This document shows positions 24,882 through 34,590 of a DNA stretch of 64,000 nt, one piece after another; the stretch's first letter is position 1; each line of letters starts with the position of its first letter. Made by a program: the position numbers and the translations under genes. The DNA lies in contig NZ_CP108518.1 of assembly GCF_035989885.1 (NCBI RefSeq), forward strand, positions 3,578,501 through 3,642,500, read 5' to 3'. Under the pieces are notes generated by a model. That model searched no databases, was not told the DNA's origin, and worked only from the letters and a program-made list of their open reading frames with translations. This DNA is from Streptomyces sp. NBC_01232 (lineage in GTDB: Bacteria; Actinomycetota; Actinomycetes; Streptomycetales; Streptomycetaceae).

Positions 24882-26414
24882 TCAACGGGTCACCAGCTCG
24901 TCGGGCTCGGCCGGGGCCTCCGGCGGCACGGGACGGGAGGCCGCCGCGGCGGAACCGTCGGCCGACTGGCCACTGCCGCGCTGCCGGGGCGTACGGACGA
25001 CCGCGCGCGCCGTGCGGCGGCCCTGTTCCGGAACCCCGCGCAGGGCCCGCACCCCCTTCCCCGCTCCGCGCCCCAGCAGGGCGCCGAGCATCGCGAGGAA
25101 GGGCAGCAGGTCGTCGGCGGCGAACCAGGCCGTCTCCACCCGCCCCCGCTCGGCGAACCGCTTCGGGGCCGCGCCCCGGCCCTCCCGGTCCGCGCCCGCC
25201 CCGGCCGTCCGGGCCGGCCCGGACGACTTGTACGGCTCGGACGGTCCCGGCGCCGCCGGCGACCCCGCCGGATCCGGGGGACCCGCGGGACCCTCGGGAC
25301 GACCCGCCACCGGGCGGCGCGGCAGCGACCCGCCCCGGACCGTCGCCAGCAGCGCGTAGTTCTCGGCGACGAACACCCGGCCCGGACCTCCCGAGGGGCG
25401 CGGGACCTGCTGGCCCGTCAGGTCCAGGTACATCGCCTGTACGACGTCCAGCCCGGCCTCGTCGGCGAACAGCCGGAACTGCGCGCCCGGCCGGGGGTTG
25501 AAGTCCACCAGCCGGAAGCAGCCCCGCTCGTCGCGGCGGAAGTCCAGGTCCAGGATCCCCTGGTAGCCGAGCCGTTCGGCGAGCCGCAGCCCGGCCTCCT
25601 CCACCGCCGGATCCGGCAGCCAGCGGCCCACGGCCGTCAGCCCCGTCCGCACCGGCCAGGACAGCTCCTTGCGGCCCGAGCCCGCGAGCAGCGGACGCCC
25701 GCCGCGCGCGAAGGCGCCGTGGAAGAACCAGTCGGTGTCCGGCCCGGCGGGCAGGAACCGCTGGAGCAGCAGCCGGCTCCCCGCCTCGGCGGAGCGCTCG
25801 TAGAGCCGGCGCGCCTCGGCGGGGGTGTGCACGAGCATGGTGCTGCGCAGCCCGTCCGCACCGGCGGGCAGCAGCCAGGGCCGGCTCCACTTGGCGACCA
25901 CCGGCAGGCCGAGCCGCCAGGCCGCCTCGGCGGCCTCGGCCCCGCTCGCCGGGATCACGGTCTCCGGGTGCGGGACGTCCCACCGCGCGCAGAGCCGCGA
26001 CAGTTCGGCCTTGTCGGCCACCCGGGCGGGCAGGTTGTCGGGCTGGTGGGGGATCCGGAACCGCTCGCGCAGCATCGGCGCGACCCGGGACACGGCGATG
26101 GCACTCAGATCGTCCATGGCGATGAGCACGGCCGGACGCCCGATCCGCTCCGACACCCCGTTCAGGCAGTCCAGCAGCGCCTCGGGCGCCTCGGGGTCCA
26201 GCCCGCCCGCCGGACCGGGGTGCGCGGCGCGCAGATACCGCGAACGCACCATGGGGCCTCCCCCGGCCTCGACGACGGCATGGACCTCCACGCCCTTGCG
26301 GCCAAGAGATCTGACGGCGCCGAGGGTTCCGTGGTGGAACGGATTCCGATCGAGTCTGAGCACAACGGCGGGCACATGGCTGAGATACGCGGGCATGGAA
26401 ACGGTGTCTTTCAC
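24882..26414 (-). CDS. ATP-grasp domain protein
   Basis: A 510-residue protein. Residues about 1-340 form an ATP-grasp ligase related to carboxylate-amine ligases, with PAVLIAMDDLSAIAV, LPVVAKWSRPWLLP (nucleotide-binding Lys) and DLDFRRDERGCFRLVDFNPRPGAQF (Mg-binding Asp/Glu/Asn). The C-terminal 170 residues are Pro/Gly/Arg-rich and carry a predicted short helix (FLAMLGALLG), possibly membrane-associating. The start is uncertain: GTG 26414 lacks a good ribosome binding site and ATG 26396 is also possible. The gene borders the polysaccharide cluster. Confidence 0.82.
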   Translation of the reverse strand: MKDTVSMPAYLSHVPAVVLRLDRNPFHHGTLGAVRSLGRKGVEVHAVVEAGGGPMVRSRYLRAAHPGPAGGLDPEAPEALLDCLNGVSERIGRPAVLIAMDDLSAIAVSRVAPMLRERFRIPHQPDNLPARVADKAELSRLCARWDVPHPETVIPASGAEAAEAAWRLGLPVVAKWSRPWLLPAGADGLRSTMLVHTPAEARRLYERSAEAGSRLLLQRFLPAGPDTDWFFHGAFARGGRPLLAGSGRKELSWPVRTGLTAVGRWLPDPAVEEAGLRLAERLGYQGILDLDFRRDERGCFRLVDFNPRPGAQFRLFADEAGLDVVQAMYLDLTGQQVPRPSGGPGRVFVAENYALLATVRGGSLPRRPVAGRPEGPAGPPDPAGSPAAPGPSEPYKSSGPARTAGAGADREGRGAAPKRFAERGRVETAWFAADDLLPFLAMLGALLGRGAGKGVRALRGVPEQGRRTARAVVRTPRQRGSGQSADGSAAAASRPVPPEAPAEPDELVTR

Positions 26415-26546
26415 CTAGTCGGACCAAGCGGGGGTGGTGTGCACCTGCTAATGGCCTACGCGGCGGTCACCGGACAGGCCATTCGTCAGATCTGATGCCT
26501 AACGTCTTTGGTAAGCACACCGATTCAGGAAAGCTCGGGAGACGCC

Positions 26547-28205
26547 ATGCCCAGACCACGCCGCCGACTGGCGAGCACCTGCATCGGTACGGTCACGGCC
26601 GGACTGCTGGCCACGGGGGCCGCACTCGCGGCGCCCGAGGATGACCGGCCCGAGGGCTCCGACATCGCCATGGGCGCCTATCTCGACTACGGGCCGCCCG
26701 GGGTGGCCCGGATCCCGTACCTGTCGAGCTGGCTGGGCGGCAAGGAGATCCGGGTCGGCCACACCTATCTCCCCGGGGACAAGTGGGCGGGCATCGAGGG
26801 CCGGGTCTCCTTCCTGGAGGACTGGGCCGAGTGGCGCCGGGCCGACGACGACCGGCTGTTCGTCCTCAACGTGCCCATGCAGGAGCGCAACGAGGGCCGG
26901 GTGCCGGACTACCAGGTGGCCCAGCTGATCAGGGCGGGCGCGCAGGGCAACTACGACCGGCACTTCCAGCGGCTCGCCGAGCGGCTGGTGTCGCTGGGCG
27001 TCCCGGACACGGTGATCGTGCTCGGCTGGGAGATGAACGGCATCACGTACACCCACCGCTGCGCACCGGACCCGGAGAACTGGAAGGCGTACTGGAAGCG
27101 CATCGTCCGCACGATGCGCGCCGTGCCCGGGCAGGAGTTCAAGTTCGACTTCGCGCCGAACCGGGGTACGGACGCGATCGGCTGGACGAAGTGCTACCCC
27201 GGCGACGACGTGGTCGACATCATCGGAATGGATTCGTACGACCAGGGTCCCGGCCAGACCTTCGACGACCAGATCACCCAGCCGTACGGACTCCAGCACC
27301 ACGTCGACTTCGCGAAGGCACACGGGAAGTCGATCTCCTACCCGGAGTGGGGCCTGTACCGGCGCGGGGACAACCCGGAGTACATGCGGCGCATGCTGAA
27401 GTGGATCCAGCAGCACAAGCCGCTCTACCACACCATCACCGACTACTGCCCGCACGGCGTCTGGCAGTGCAAGGACAACCCGCAGTCCGCGAAGGCCTTC
27501 CGTGACGCGCTCACGCCCGAGCGGCCCGGCCCGGTGGTCCCGACCCCGGTGGTTCCCACGCCCGTGGTCCCGACCCCGGTGGTCCCGACCCCGGTGGTCC
27601 CGACCCCCGTCGTGCCCACGCCGGTCGTCCCGACCCCGCAGGTCCCGACCCCCGCGGTCCCGACCCCGCAGGTGCCGACGCCCGCGGTCCCGACGCCACA
27701 GGTCCCGACGCCACAGGTCCCGACGCCTGCGGTCCCGACGCCACAGGTCCCCGAGCCCACACCGGCGGTCCCGACGCCCGTGGTCCCCAAGCCCTCGCCC
27801 GTCGCCCCGACCCCGGCCGTGCCCACGCCGGTCGCCCCGAGCCCGGTCGCCCCGAGCCCGGAGGTACCGCTGCCGGTCACTCCCAGTCCGCTCGTCCCGG
27901 CACCCGAGGTCCCCGAGGTCCCCGAGCCCACACCGGCGGTCCCGACGCCGCAGGTCCCGACGCCCTCCCCCGTGGCCCCGACGCCCGTGGCCCCCAAGCC
28001 CTCGCCCGTCACCCCGACCCCGGTCGTGCCGAAGCCCGAGCCCACACCGCCGAAGCCCCTGCCGCAGCCGACGACACCGCCCGTCAACAGCCAGCAGTGG
28101 TGCGTGCCGCTCAACTTCGGCGAGTGGCTCTCCAAGCTGGTCGGCACGCAGTCGGTCTGCTTCAAGCTGGACCTCGGCAAGGACTCCGGCTTCTGGCCCT
28201 TCTAG
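26547..28205 (+). CDS. Secreted GH26-type glycoside hydrolase with Pro-Thr repeat linker
   Basis: A 552-residue secreted protein. A signal peptide (residues 1-29) precedes a catalytic domain (about 35-320) of glycoside hydrolase family 26. The predicted acid/base is Glu162 in GWEMNG and the nucleophile Glu267 in SYPEWGL. Residues about 327-513 are a long PTPVVP/PTPQVP repeat linker. A final 39 residues with two Cys may bind the cell surface. GH26 enzymes cleave beta-mannans or related beta-glycans. Its gene is divergent from, and surrounded by, an exopolysaccharide cluster, so trimming of the exported polymer is likely. Confidence 0.85.
   Translation: MPRPRRRLASTCIGTVTAGLLATGAALAAPEDDRPEGSDIAMGAYLDYGPPGVARIPYLSSWLGGKEIRVGHTYLPGDKWAGIEGRVSFLEDWAEWRRADDDRLFVLNVPMQERNEGRVPDYQVAQLIRAGAQGNYDRHFQRLAERLVSLGVPDTVIVLGWEMNGITYTHRCAPDPENWKAYWKRIVRTMRAVPGQEFKFDFAPNRGTDAIGWTKCYPGDDVVDIIGMDSYDQGPGQTFDDQITQPYGLQHHVDFAKAHGKSISYPEWGLYRRGDNPEYMRRMLKWIQQHKPLYHTITDYCPHGVWQCKDNPQSAKAFRDALTPERPGPVVPTPVVPTPVVPTPVVPTPVVPTPVVPTPVVPTPQVPTPAVPTPQVPTPAVPTPQVPTPQVPTPAVPTPQVPEPTPAVPTPVVPKPSPVAPTPAVPTPVAPSPVAPSPEVPLPVTPSPLVPAPEVPEVPEPTPAVPTPQVPTPSPVAPTPVAPKPSPVTPTPVVPKPEPTPPKPLPQPTTPPVNSQQWCVPLNFGEWLSKLVGTQSVCFKLDLGKDSGFWPF
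27530..28076 (+). repeat. PTP(V/Q)VP coding repeat
   Basis: Tandem 18-bp-type units encode PTPVVP, PTPQVP, PTPAVP and longer variants over about 185 residues of the GH26 protein. Such linkers span the peptidoglycan layer. Confidence 0.85.
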
Positions 28206-28210
28206 ACGGG

Positions 28211-29353
28211 TCATCGCACCCGCAGTTCGTTGAGCCGCGCCCGCCAGTCCCTGGCGGCCGGCAGCGCCTCCCGCAGCGCGTCCACCGCCCGCTCGCGCCC
28301 CGTCACCTGCGATTCGTGTACGCGCATCAGGGGCGCGAGCGCCGTCGTGGCCAGCAGGAAACGCTGGTTGACGACCGTCTCGGGCCGCCAGTGGTTCTTG
28401 TACGGCTCGTTGCCGCGCAGGAAGCTCACCACCGGGCGGCCCTCGGCGAGCGCCCGCCCTGCCTCGTAGCGCAGCAGCAGCGTCGCCACGTCCACCTTGC
28501 GGGTGCGCAGGTCCGGGTCGGCCCCGTACAGGTAGCCGCCGCTGAGCCCGGACGACAGCAGCGTGACGTTGGCCGCCACCACCTTCCCGTCCAGCCGGAA
28601 CTCCGTCAGCCGGCTCTCCCCGGCCCGCACCATGCGCCGGGTGGCCCGGGTGAGGTGCTCGGCGAAGCGGGGCCGCAGGTGCTCGGGGGTCACCCCGCGG
28701 CCGCGCCACTGCTTCTCGTGCAGCCGCAGCAGGGTCCGTACGGCGCGGGGCACTTCCTGCTCGGTGACCTCGTGCTCCTCGATCCCGGCCGCGTCGGTCT
28801 TGCGCAGCTTGGCCCGCACCCGCTGGGCGCCGGAGGCCGGCATCCGCTTGACCAGTTCGTCGAACGGCAGCGTGGGCAGCTCCATGCACGTGGAGTCGGC
28901 GAGCCGGCTGGAGACCCCGGGCCACTGCCGGTACAGCTCCTCGGCGGCGGCTCCGGGACGCACTTCCCGCAGGTCCACGACGGCCCCGCGGGCGGCCCGG
29001 TGCAGCCCGCGGGCCAGCGCCGGAACGACCTGGGCGGCGTGTTCCGCGGCCACGAGCACGTCGAAGTAGTCGGTGATGGGACCGCCGAGCGGCACCAGCA
29101 GCGGCATCGGCCGGTGTACGAGCATCAGCGGGGCCACGCCGACCAGCTCGTCGCCGCGCCGGACGAGGACGATCCGGAGCCGGCCGTCCTTTCCGTACGA
29201 CAGCCACCAGGAGTGCAGCCAGGCGTGACTCTGGAAGGGGGTGGCGGTGGGGCAGCTGCGGAAGAGCCTGTTCCACGACTCCTCCAGCGCGGCGAACTGC
29301 CGGGGGTCGCGGCACAGCGTCACCGACAGGGCCCCGGCGGAGCCCGGACTCAT
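28211..29353 (-). CDS. CelD/FemAB-like GNAT acyltransferase
   Basis: A 380-residue protein with a double-GNAT arrangement, as in cellulose biosynthesis protein CelD and FemAB-like enzymes. Supporting stretches are FQSHAWLHSWWLSYG, LVGVAPLMLVHRP, and the C-terminal RTRKVDVATLLLRYEAGRALAEG with FLRGNEPYKNHW. Such enzymes transfer acyl or aminoacyl groups to glycans or cell-wall precursors. AAGGAG precedes the ATG by 8 nt. It is the last gene of the polysaccharide operon and overlaps the Wzz-like gene by 4 nt. Confidence 0.82.
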   Translation of the reverse strand: MSPGSAGALSVTLCRDPRQFAALEESWNRLFRSCPTATPFQSHAWLHSWWLSYGKDGRLRIVLVRRGDELVGVAPLMLVHRPMPLLVPLGGPITDYFDVLVAAEHAAQVVPALARGLHRAARGAVVDLREVRPGAAAEELYRQWPGVSSRLADSTCMELPTLPFDELVKRMPASGAQRVRAKLRKTDAAGIEEHEVTEQEVPRAVRTLLRLHEKQWRGRGVTPEHLRPRFAEHLTRATRRMVRAGESRLTEFRLDGKVVAANVTLLSSGLSGGYLYGADPDLRTRKVDVATLLLRYEAGRALAEGRPVVSFLRGNEPYKNHWRPETVVNQRFLLATTALAPLMRVHESQVTGRERAVDALREALPAARDWRARLNELRVR

Positions 29354-30207
29354 CGAACGGACTCCTTCTCCTTGGCCGAGGCCGGCTCGCCCTGGGCGGG
29401 CAGCGAGGCGTACTCCTCGACCGGGGACGGGGCTGCGGACTCCACCGGGAAGCCGGGCGCGGAGGCGTCCGTGCTCTCGTCGGAGCGCCGCGCGCGGCCG
29501 GGCCGGGCGAGCAGCCACAGCCCGCCCAGCAGTCCGCCGGCACACAGGCCGACGGCCCCGCTGATGGCGGCGGACGGGGATGCGGGCTCGGACGGGGCGA
29601 CGGCCTGGTTGAAGAGGAGCAGCTGGACGCCGGTGTTCTTGGCGGCTTGATTGCTGCTCAGGGACAGGGCGTCGGCGACCGCGTTGGCGATGTCGGCGGC
29701 CTCGGCGGGGCTCTTCGAGGTGCCCGTGATGGCGATCATCGGGGACTCGGGCGAGGTCTCGGCCCGTACTTGGGTACGCAGCTTCGCGGCGCCGATGCCC
29801 GCGCGGGGCTGGGCGTAGGCGAGGGTGGAACTGCTGGTCGCGATACGGGCGTAGGCCTGCGCGAAGCCGAGGGCGGTGGCCGGCTCGGTGGTGTCGTCGG
29901 GCACCGCGACGACATAGCTGGTGGCGGCGTACTCGGGGGCCTTGAGTACCCCGTACGCCCCGCCCGCGGCCAGCCCCAGCAGGGCGCAGGCGGGCAGCGG
30001 CCACCACAGCGGCACCGAGAGCCGGCGGCGACGTGTCCTGCGCCCGGAGCGGCGGTCCGGCCTCCGCTCGGACCGGCTCTCGGACCGGCTGTCGGACCGG
30101 CTGTCGGACCTGCCCTCCGGCCGGCTCTCCGAGCTGCTCTCGGACCTGCCCTCGGGCCTGCTCTCGGCCTTCTTGTCGGACTTCTTGTGGTCGGCGGTAT
30201 CGGCCAT
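29350..30207 (-). CDS. Wzz/chain-length-determinant-like membrane protein
   Basis: A 285-residue protein. The N-terminal 60 residues are an Arg/Ser/Glu repeat (SRSESRSD-like), followed by TM1 (WPLPACALLGLAAGGAYGVL). An extracytoplasmic domain has the family-typical TSYVVAV...ALGFAQAYARI and ITGTSKSPAEAADIANAVADAL. TM2 (AISGAVGLCAGGLLGGLWLLA) and a cytoplasmic tail follow. It has no tyrosine-kinase domain. It likely controls chain length or export of the polymer made by this cluster. Confidence 0.8.
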   Translation of the reverse strand: MADTADHKKSDKKAESRPEGRSESSSESRPEGRSDSRSDSRSESRSERRPDRRSGRRTRRRRLSVPLWWPLPACALLGLAAGGAYGVLKAPEYAATSYVVAVPDDTTEPATALGFAQAYARIATSSSTLAYAQPRAGIGAAKLRTQVRAETSPESPMIAITGTSKSPAEAADIANAVADALSLSSNQAAKNTGVQLLLFNQAVAPSEPASPSAAISGAVGLCAGGLLGGLWLLARPGRARRSDESTDASAPGFPVESAAPSPVEEYASLPAQGEPASAKEKESVR

Positions 30208-30244
30208 GGACGTGCTCGCTTCCTGGGTGGAGGGGAGTTCATTC

Positions 30245-30261
30245 GGGTCCCGTCGGGACCC
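30245..30261 (-). terminator. Intra-cluster hairpin before the Wzz-like gene
   Basis: GGGTCCC and GGGACCC form a 7-bp stem with a 3-nt loop in the 72-nt gap between the GT4 gene and the Wzz-like gene. It may attenuate or process the long polysaccharide transcript. Confidence 0.45.
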
Positions 30262-30279
30262 CTTCGGGGAGGGGAGGGA

Positions 30280-31593
30280 TCAGCCGGTGCCGGTCGGCTC
30301 CGCCGGTCCGGGCCCGACGGGTTCGCGCCGGGCGCCGATGACGCTCCCGGAGCCGGCACCGGAGCCGGCTCCGGATCCAGCACCGGATCCCGCACCGGTC
30401 TCGGGCACCGGGCCGGTGACGGCGCGGCGGCCCCGGGCCGACCCGCCGGCACCCGGCGCGGCCGAGAGGGCGAGGTCGTACACGTCGAGCAGCTGCTGTG
30501 CGCTGCGGGCGATGTCGTAGCGGCGGACCACCGGCGGCGGGGGCAGCCGGCGCGCGCCCGCCTCCATGTGGCCGCGCAGCGCCGCGACCAGTTCCTCCGT
30601 GCCGGTGCCGATGCGGCGGGCCCCGGGGGCCTGCGCGGCGGGCAGGTCGTCGATGGCGGGGCAGGTCACGTGCAGGACGGGGAGTCCGGCGGCCAGGGCC
30701 TCCACTACGGCGAGCCCGAAGGCCTCCTCCCGCGACGGGGAGACGAAGACGTCCATGGCGGCCAGCAGCGCCGGGATCCCGGGAGTACGGCCGTCCGCGC
30801 TGTCGCCCAGCGGATCCCGCTCCCCCAGCAGGTGGATCCGGCTCTGCGCGCCGAGCTCGGCGGCCAGCCGGCGCAGCCCGGCCCGCTCCGGCCCGTCCCC
30901 GGCCAGCAGCAGGTGGGCCCCCGGCAGCGCGGCGACGGCCCGCACCAGGACGTCGAACCGCTTGCCCGGGACCAGCCGGCCGACCCCGCCGACCACGAAG
31001 GCCCGCTCGGGGAGCCCGGTCCGGGCCCGGGTGGCCCGCCGGACGCCCTCGTCGAAGCGGAAACGGACGGCTTCGATCCCGTTGGGTACGACGTGCACCC
31101 GCGCGGCCGGCACCCCCCAGCCCTCCAGCCGGGCGGCCACGGTGTCGGACACGGCCACGGTGGCCGCGCCCAGGCGTTCACTGGCCAGGTAGAGCGTGCG
31201 CACACCGCCCGACAGCGGCCTGCCCTCGATCTCGCCCTCGCCGAGGGAGTGTTCGGTGGCCACGGTGGCCCCGGTCCCCGCCAGGCGGGCCGCGAGGCGC
31301 CCGTACACGCAGGCCCGGTAGAGGTGCGTGTGCACGAGGTCGTACCGGCCGCGCCGGATGAACTTCACCAGCCGGGGCAGCGCCCCCAGGTCCCGGTTGC
31401 CCCGCATGCCCAGGTTCACGACCCGGACCCCGTCGGCGCGCAGCCCCTCGGCCACGGGCCCGGGGTTGGTCAGCGTCAGTACGTCGCACTGCATGGGCAT
31501 GTGCCGCAGCAGGAGGCGCAGTTGCTGCTCGGCCCCGCCGACGCCGAGCCCGGTGATGATGTGCAGTGCCCTGACCGACTGGAGCGTCTTCAC
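30280..31593 (-). CDS. Glycosyltransferase family 4
   Basis: A 437-residue GT-B glycosyltransferase. The acceptor side has HIITGLGVGGAEQQLRLLL and DLVHTHLYRACVYGRLAARL. The donor side has VVGGVGRLVPGKRFDVLVRA and the EX7E-type motif SPSREEAFGLAVVEALAAG. The C-terminal tail has short GAGSGAGS repeats. GTG 31593 overlaps the stop of the deacetylase gene (GTGA). It likely adds a sugar to the lipid-linked repeat unit on the cytoplasmic face. Confidence 0.9.
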   Translation of the reverse strand: MKTLQSVRALHIITGLGVGGAEQQLRLLLRHMPMQCDVLTLTNPGPVAEGLRADGVRVVNLGMRGNRDLGALPRLVKFIRRGRYDLVHTHLYRACVYGRLAARLAGTGATVATEHSLGEGEIEGRPLSGGVRTLYLASERLGAATVAVSDTVAARLEGWGVPAARVHVVPNGIEAVRFRFDEGVRRATRARTGLPERAFVVGGVGRLVPGKRFDVLVRAVAALPGAHLLLAGDGPERAGLRRLAAELGAQSRIHLLGERDPLGDSADGRTPGIPALLAAMDVFVSPSREEAFGLAVVEALAAGLPVLHVTCPAIDDLPAAQAPGARRIGTGTEELVAALRGHMEAGARRLPPPPVVRRYDIARSAQQLLDVYDLALSAAPGAGGSARGRRAVTGPVPETGAGSGAGSGAGSGAGSGSVIGARREPVGPGPAEPTGTG

Positions 31594-32366
31594 CGCTGCA
31601 CCCCCCGCCGCAGCTCCCGCACCTGGTGGCGGAGCTGCTTGATCCGCAGCCGGGCGCCGCCGTCGGCCTGGCTGATGTGCGTGCGCGGCAGGGCGTGCGG
31701 GCCCGCGAGCCGTCCGGGGTCGATGGCGCAGGCGTAGCCGTATCCGGCGGCCCGTGTGGCGTCGACGACCCGTGCGTCGAGGTGCCCGTACGGGTAGCAG
31801 AACCCCTCGGGCAGGGTGCCGGTCAGCTCGCGGAGCAGGTCGCGGCTGCCCCGCAGTTCCTGCTGGAGGATGTCGTCGGCGGTCGCGGTGAGGTCCTGGT
31901 GGAGCAGTCCGTGCGAGCCGATCTCCTGTCCGGCGTCGGCGACCTCGCGGATGCCCTCGGCCGTGAGCAGGGATTTGCGCGGGCCCAGCGGGTCCCACAC
32001 GTTGTCCACGCCGAGCCGTCCGGGCAGTACGAAGAGGGTGGAGGTGCAGTCGTGGCGGCGCAGCAGCGGCAGCGCGTGGGTCAGGTAGTCGGTGTAGCCG
32101 TCGTCGAAGGTCAGCCCGACCAGTCCGGCTCCGCGTCCGGCCGCGCGGGCCCGCAGCAGTTCGCCGACGGACACCCCGCGCAGCCCGCGGGAGCGCAGCC
32201 ACCGCAGCTGGGCCTCCAGGGCGAGGGGGGTGACGGTGATCCCGTACGGGTCTTCCGCGGGGTCGGTGAACTCGGCGACCGAGTGGTACATCAGGACCCA
32301 CGGCGAAGCGGCCCGTCGGGCGGGGACCACCACGGCGGCGGGGGCCGTGTCGGTGTCAGCGGACAT
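31590..32366 (-). CDS. Polysaccharide deacetylase (CE4)
   Basis: A 258-residue NodB-homology enzyme. The metal-binding Asp-Asp is in GLTFDDGYTDY and the zinc His motif is SHGLLHQDL. CYPYGHLDARV matches the conserved RxPY/G-type loop. It removes N- or O-acetyl groups from glycans. No signal peptide is evident, so it may act on lipid-linked intermediates at the inner face. Its start overlaps the MurJ-like gene by 11 nt. Confidence 0.88.
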   Translation of the reverse strand: MSADTDTAPAAVVVPARRAASPWVLMYHSVAEFTDPAEDPYGITVTPLALEAQLRWLRSRGLRGVSVGELLRARAAGRGAGLVGLTFDDGYTDYLTHALPLLRRHDCTSTLFVLPGRLGVDNVWDPLGPRKSLLTAEGIREVADAGQEIGSHGLLHQDLTATADDILQQELRGSRDLLRELTGTLPEGFCYPYGHLDARVVDATRAAGYGYACAIDPGRLAGPHALPRTHISQADGGARLRIKQLRHQVRELRRGVQR

Positions 32367-34590
32367 TGCGGAACCTCTGCGTGAGCTGGGAGATCTGACC
32401 GGGCAGGGCGGTGATTTCGAGCGCGCGTATGGCCGTCCCGGTGGCCCCGAACATGGCCGGGACCAGCAGGCAGCCGAGGGCGGCGCTGAGCATCGGGTCG
32501 GGGATCATGGGGCCGGCGATCCAGCCGGTGGCACCGGCGGCGACGGCGGCCACGGCGAGCCGGCCGATGCTGCCGGCGACCCGGCGGACCTGGATCGCGA
32601 TGATCCGGGAGCCGAGGCCGGTGAGCAGCAGGGCGGCGGTGGTGGAAATGCCGGCGGCGTTGGCGGCGGCGATGCCGTAGATGCCCCACCAGCCGACGGC
32701 GAAGGCTCCGGCCACGATGTTGACGAGCAGCCCGGCGCCCATCGCGAGCGCCGGGAACCAGATGGGCCGGGCGGTCGAGAAGAAGGGCCGGGAGAGTGCT
32801 CCGACGAGGCAGTGGCCGAGGAGTCCGACGGCGTAGACCCGCATGACGGAGGCGGTGGCGAGGGTGTCCTTGTGGGTGAAGGCGCCGCGTTCGAAGAGGA
32901 CCTGGATGATCTGGGGCGCGTAACCGACGACGAGTGCGGTGCCCACCAGAACGGCGAGCGCGGCCAGCGCGAGGTCCTGCTCCACCCGCTGCCGGGCCTT
33001 CTCCCGCTCTCCCCCGGCCATGGCCTGGGCGACGACGGGGAAGGTGACGGTGCAGATCATCAGCGAGAGCACCATCGGCATCTGCGCGACCTTCTGCGCG
33101 TAGTTGAGGTGCGAGATCGCCCCGGAGGGCAGGGATGCGGCCAGGAACCGCTCGACGAGCACCTGCGACTGCCGGAAGACGGCGAAGAGGATCACGGGGG
33201 CGATGACCCCGAAGGCGATGAGGGTCGGACGGTCCCGGTCGCGCTGGCTGCGCGGGGCCGTCCTCTTCGCGCGGGGCGGGCGGAAGCCCACGTTGCGCAC
33301 GAAGGCGGGCAGTTGGACCAGGGCCATCAGCAGACCGCCGACGGCGACTCCCGCGGCGGCGGCCCGGACTCCCCACACGGCGTGCAGGGCCAGCATCGTG
33401 CCGATGATGCCGACGTTGTACGACACGTAGATCGCGGCGGGCGGCAGGAAGGACCGGTGCGCCCGCAGCGCGGCGCTGAAGTATCCGGCGACGCCGAAGG
33501 AGAGCACGGTCAGTGCCGTGAGGCGGGTGCACTCGACGGCCAGCCGGGGATCGGGCAGGCCGGGGGCGAGCACGGCGACGACGGCCGGGGCCGCCACGAT
33601 GAGCACGGAGGCGACGGCGGCCAGGAGGAGCACGAGGCGCGGCAGGGTCGCCCCCACCAGGAGCCGTACGGGGTCCTGGAGGCGGGCCTCCTGGCGGGTG
33701 AGACCGGCCCTGCCGGCGGCACGCCGGGCCAGGGCGTGGCTGAAGGCGGGCACCATCAGCAGCGCCATGGCGTCCTCGATCAGCAGCGTCGAGGCCATCT
33801 CGGGAACGGTCCAGGCGATCAGGAAGGCATCGCTGTCGTGCCCGGCCCCGAAGAGGTGTGCGATGGTCTGGTCGCGCACGAGGCCGAACACCGCGCCGGC
33901 GGCGGTGAGTCCGGCGGTGACGGCGGCGGCCTTGGCCAGGAAGCGTCCGAGCGGCTGGCTCCCGCCTCCGGCGGGTGCGGAGGACTCGCCGGACCCGCCC
34001 CCGTCGGGGGCGGCGGACCTCGCCACGGCGCGGCGGCCCTGGCGGAGCCGTCCGCTTCCGCCGGGGGCGGCCGGCGCGGACGGCTCGCCCGCGCGGCGGG
34101 CATGGCGCGCCGGGGCGCCGTCCGCGCCGGTGGAGCCGCGTATGGCCCGCGCCGCCACCGGCACGCTGTGCCGGCCCGATGCGCCGCCCGGATACCCGGC
34201 GGAGCCGAACACGGGCCCCCGCGCACCCGCTTCACCGCCCGGGAGCCCCCCGGCGACGAACCCGGGATCCGTGGCTCCCGGCGCGCCGGGGTCTGTGCCG
34301 GACCGCCCGGAGACGGGGGCGCTCCGCGCGCGGACGGCGAAGCCGGGGTCGGCCGGGACCGGCGCGTCTCCGGCTCCGGCCGGGCGTCCGGCCACGGACA
34401 CGGTCGCGGTCCGCGGGTACCGGGCCGCGCCGGGAGCTGCGCTCCGGTTCGGGCCGTCGGCGGGGCGCCCGGCGAAGCCGGGGTCCGTCGGGAACCGCGA
34501 CGGACCGGAGTCGGGGGCGCCCGGGACACGGGCGTGGCCCGCCCCGGCCGGGAGGCCGGAGGCGGGCCGCCAGGGCGTGGTGTCCGTCAC
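32356..34590 (-). CDS. MurJ/MviN-type lipid-linked oligosaccharide flippase
   Basis: A 744-residue protein. The N-terminal about 205 residues are disordered (Pro/Gly/Arg-rich). About 14 transmembrane helices of the MOP superfamily follow, with GLVRDQTIAHLFGAG, AYFSAALRAHRSFLPPA-like stretches and LNYAQKVAQMP. It is probably a dedicated flippase for the exopolysaccharide repeat unit rather than the essential peptidoglycan flippase, because it sits inside this cluster; that is inference. GTG 34590 overlaps the ligase stop. Confidence 0.85.
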   Translation of the reverse strand: MTDTTPWRPASGLPAGAGHARVPGAPDSGPSRFPTDPGFAGRPADGPNRSAAPGAARYPRTATVSVAGRPAGAGDAPVPADPGFAVRARSAPVSGRSGTDPGAPGATDPGFVAGGLPGGEAGARGPVFGSAGYPGGASGRHSVPVAARAIRGSTGADGAPARHARRAGEPSAPAAPGGSGRLRQGRRAVARSAAPDGGGSGESSAPAGGGSQPLGRFLAKAAAVTAGLTAAGAVFGLVRDQTIAHLFGAGHDSDAFLIAWTVPEMASTLLIEDAMALLMVPAFSHALARRAAGRAGLTRQEARLQDPVRLLVGATLPRLVLLLAAVASVLIVAAPAVVAVLAPGLPDPRLAVECTRLTALTVLSFGVAGYFSAALRAHRSFLPPAAIYVSYNVGIIGTMLALHAVWGVRAAAAGVAVGGLLMALVQLPAFVRNVGFRPPRAKRTAPRSQRDRDRPTLIAFGVIAPVILFAVFRQSQVLVERFLAASLPSGAISHLNYAQKVAQMPMVLSLMICTVTFPVVAQAMAGGEREKARQRVEQDLALAALAVLVGTALVVGYAPQIIQVLFERGAFTHKDTLATASVMRVYAVGLLGHCLVGALSRPFFSTARPIWFPALAMGAGLLVNIVAGAFAVGWWGIYGIAAANAAGISTTAALLLTGLGSRIIAIQVRRVAGSIGRLAVAAVAAGATGWIAGPMIPDPMLSAALGCLLVPAMFGATGTAIRALEITALPGQISQLTQRFRNVR

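Noticed and set aside
27530..28076. PTP repeat block considered as a DNA-level repeat element.
   Set aside because: The period matches codons and varies at third positions, so it is a protein linker repeat.
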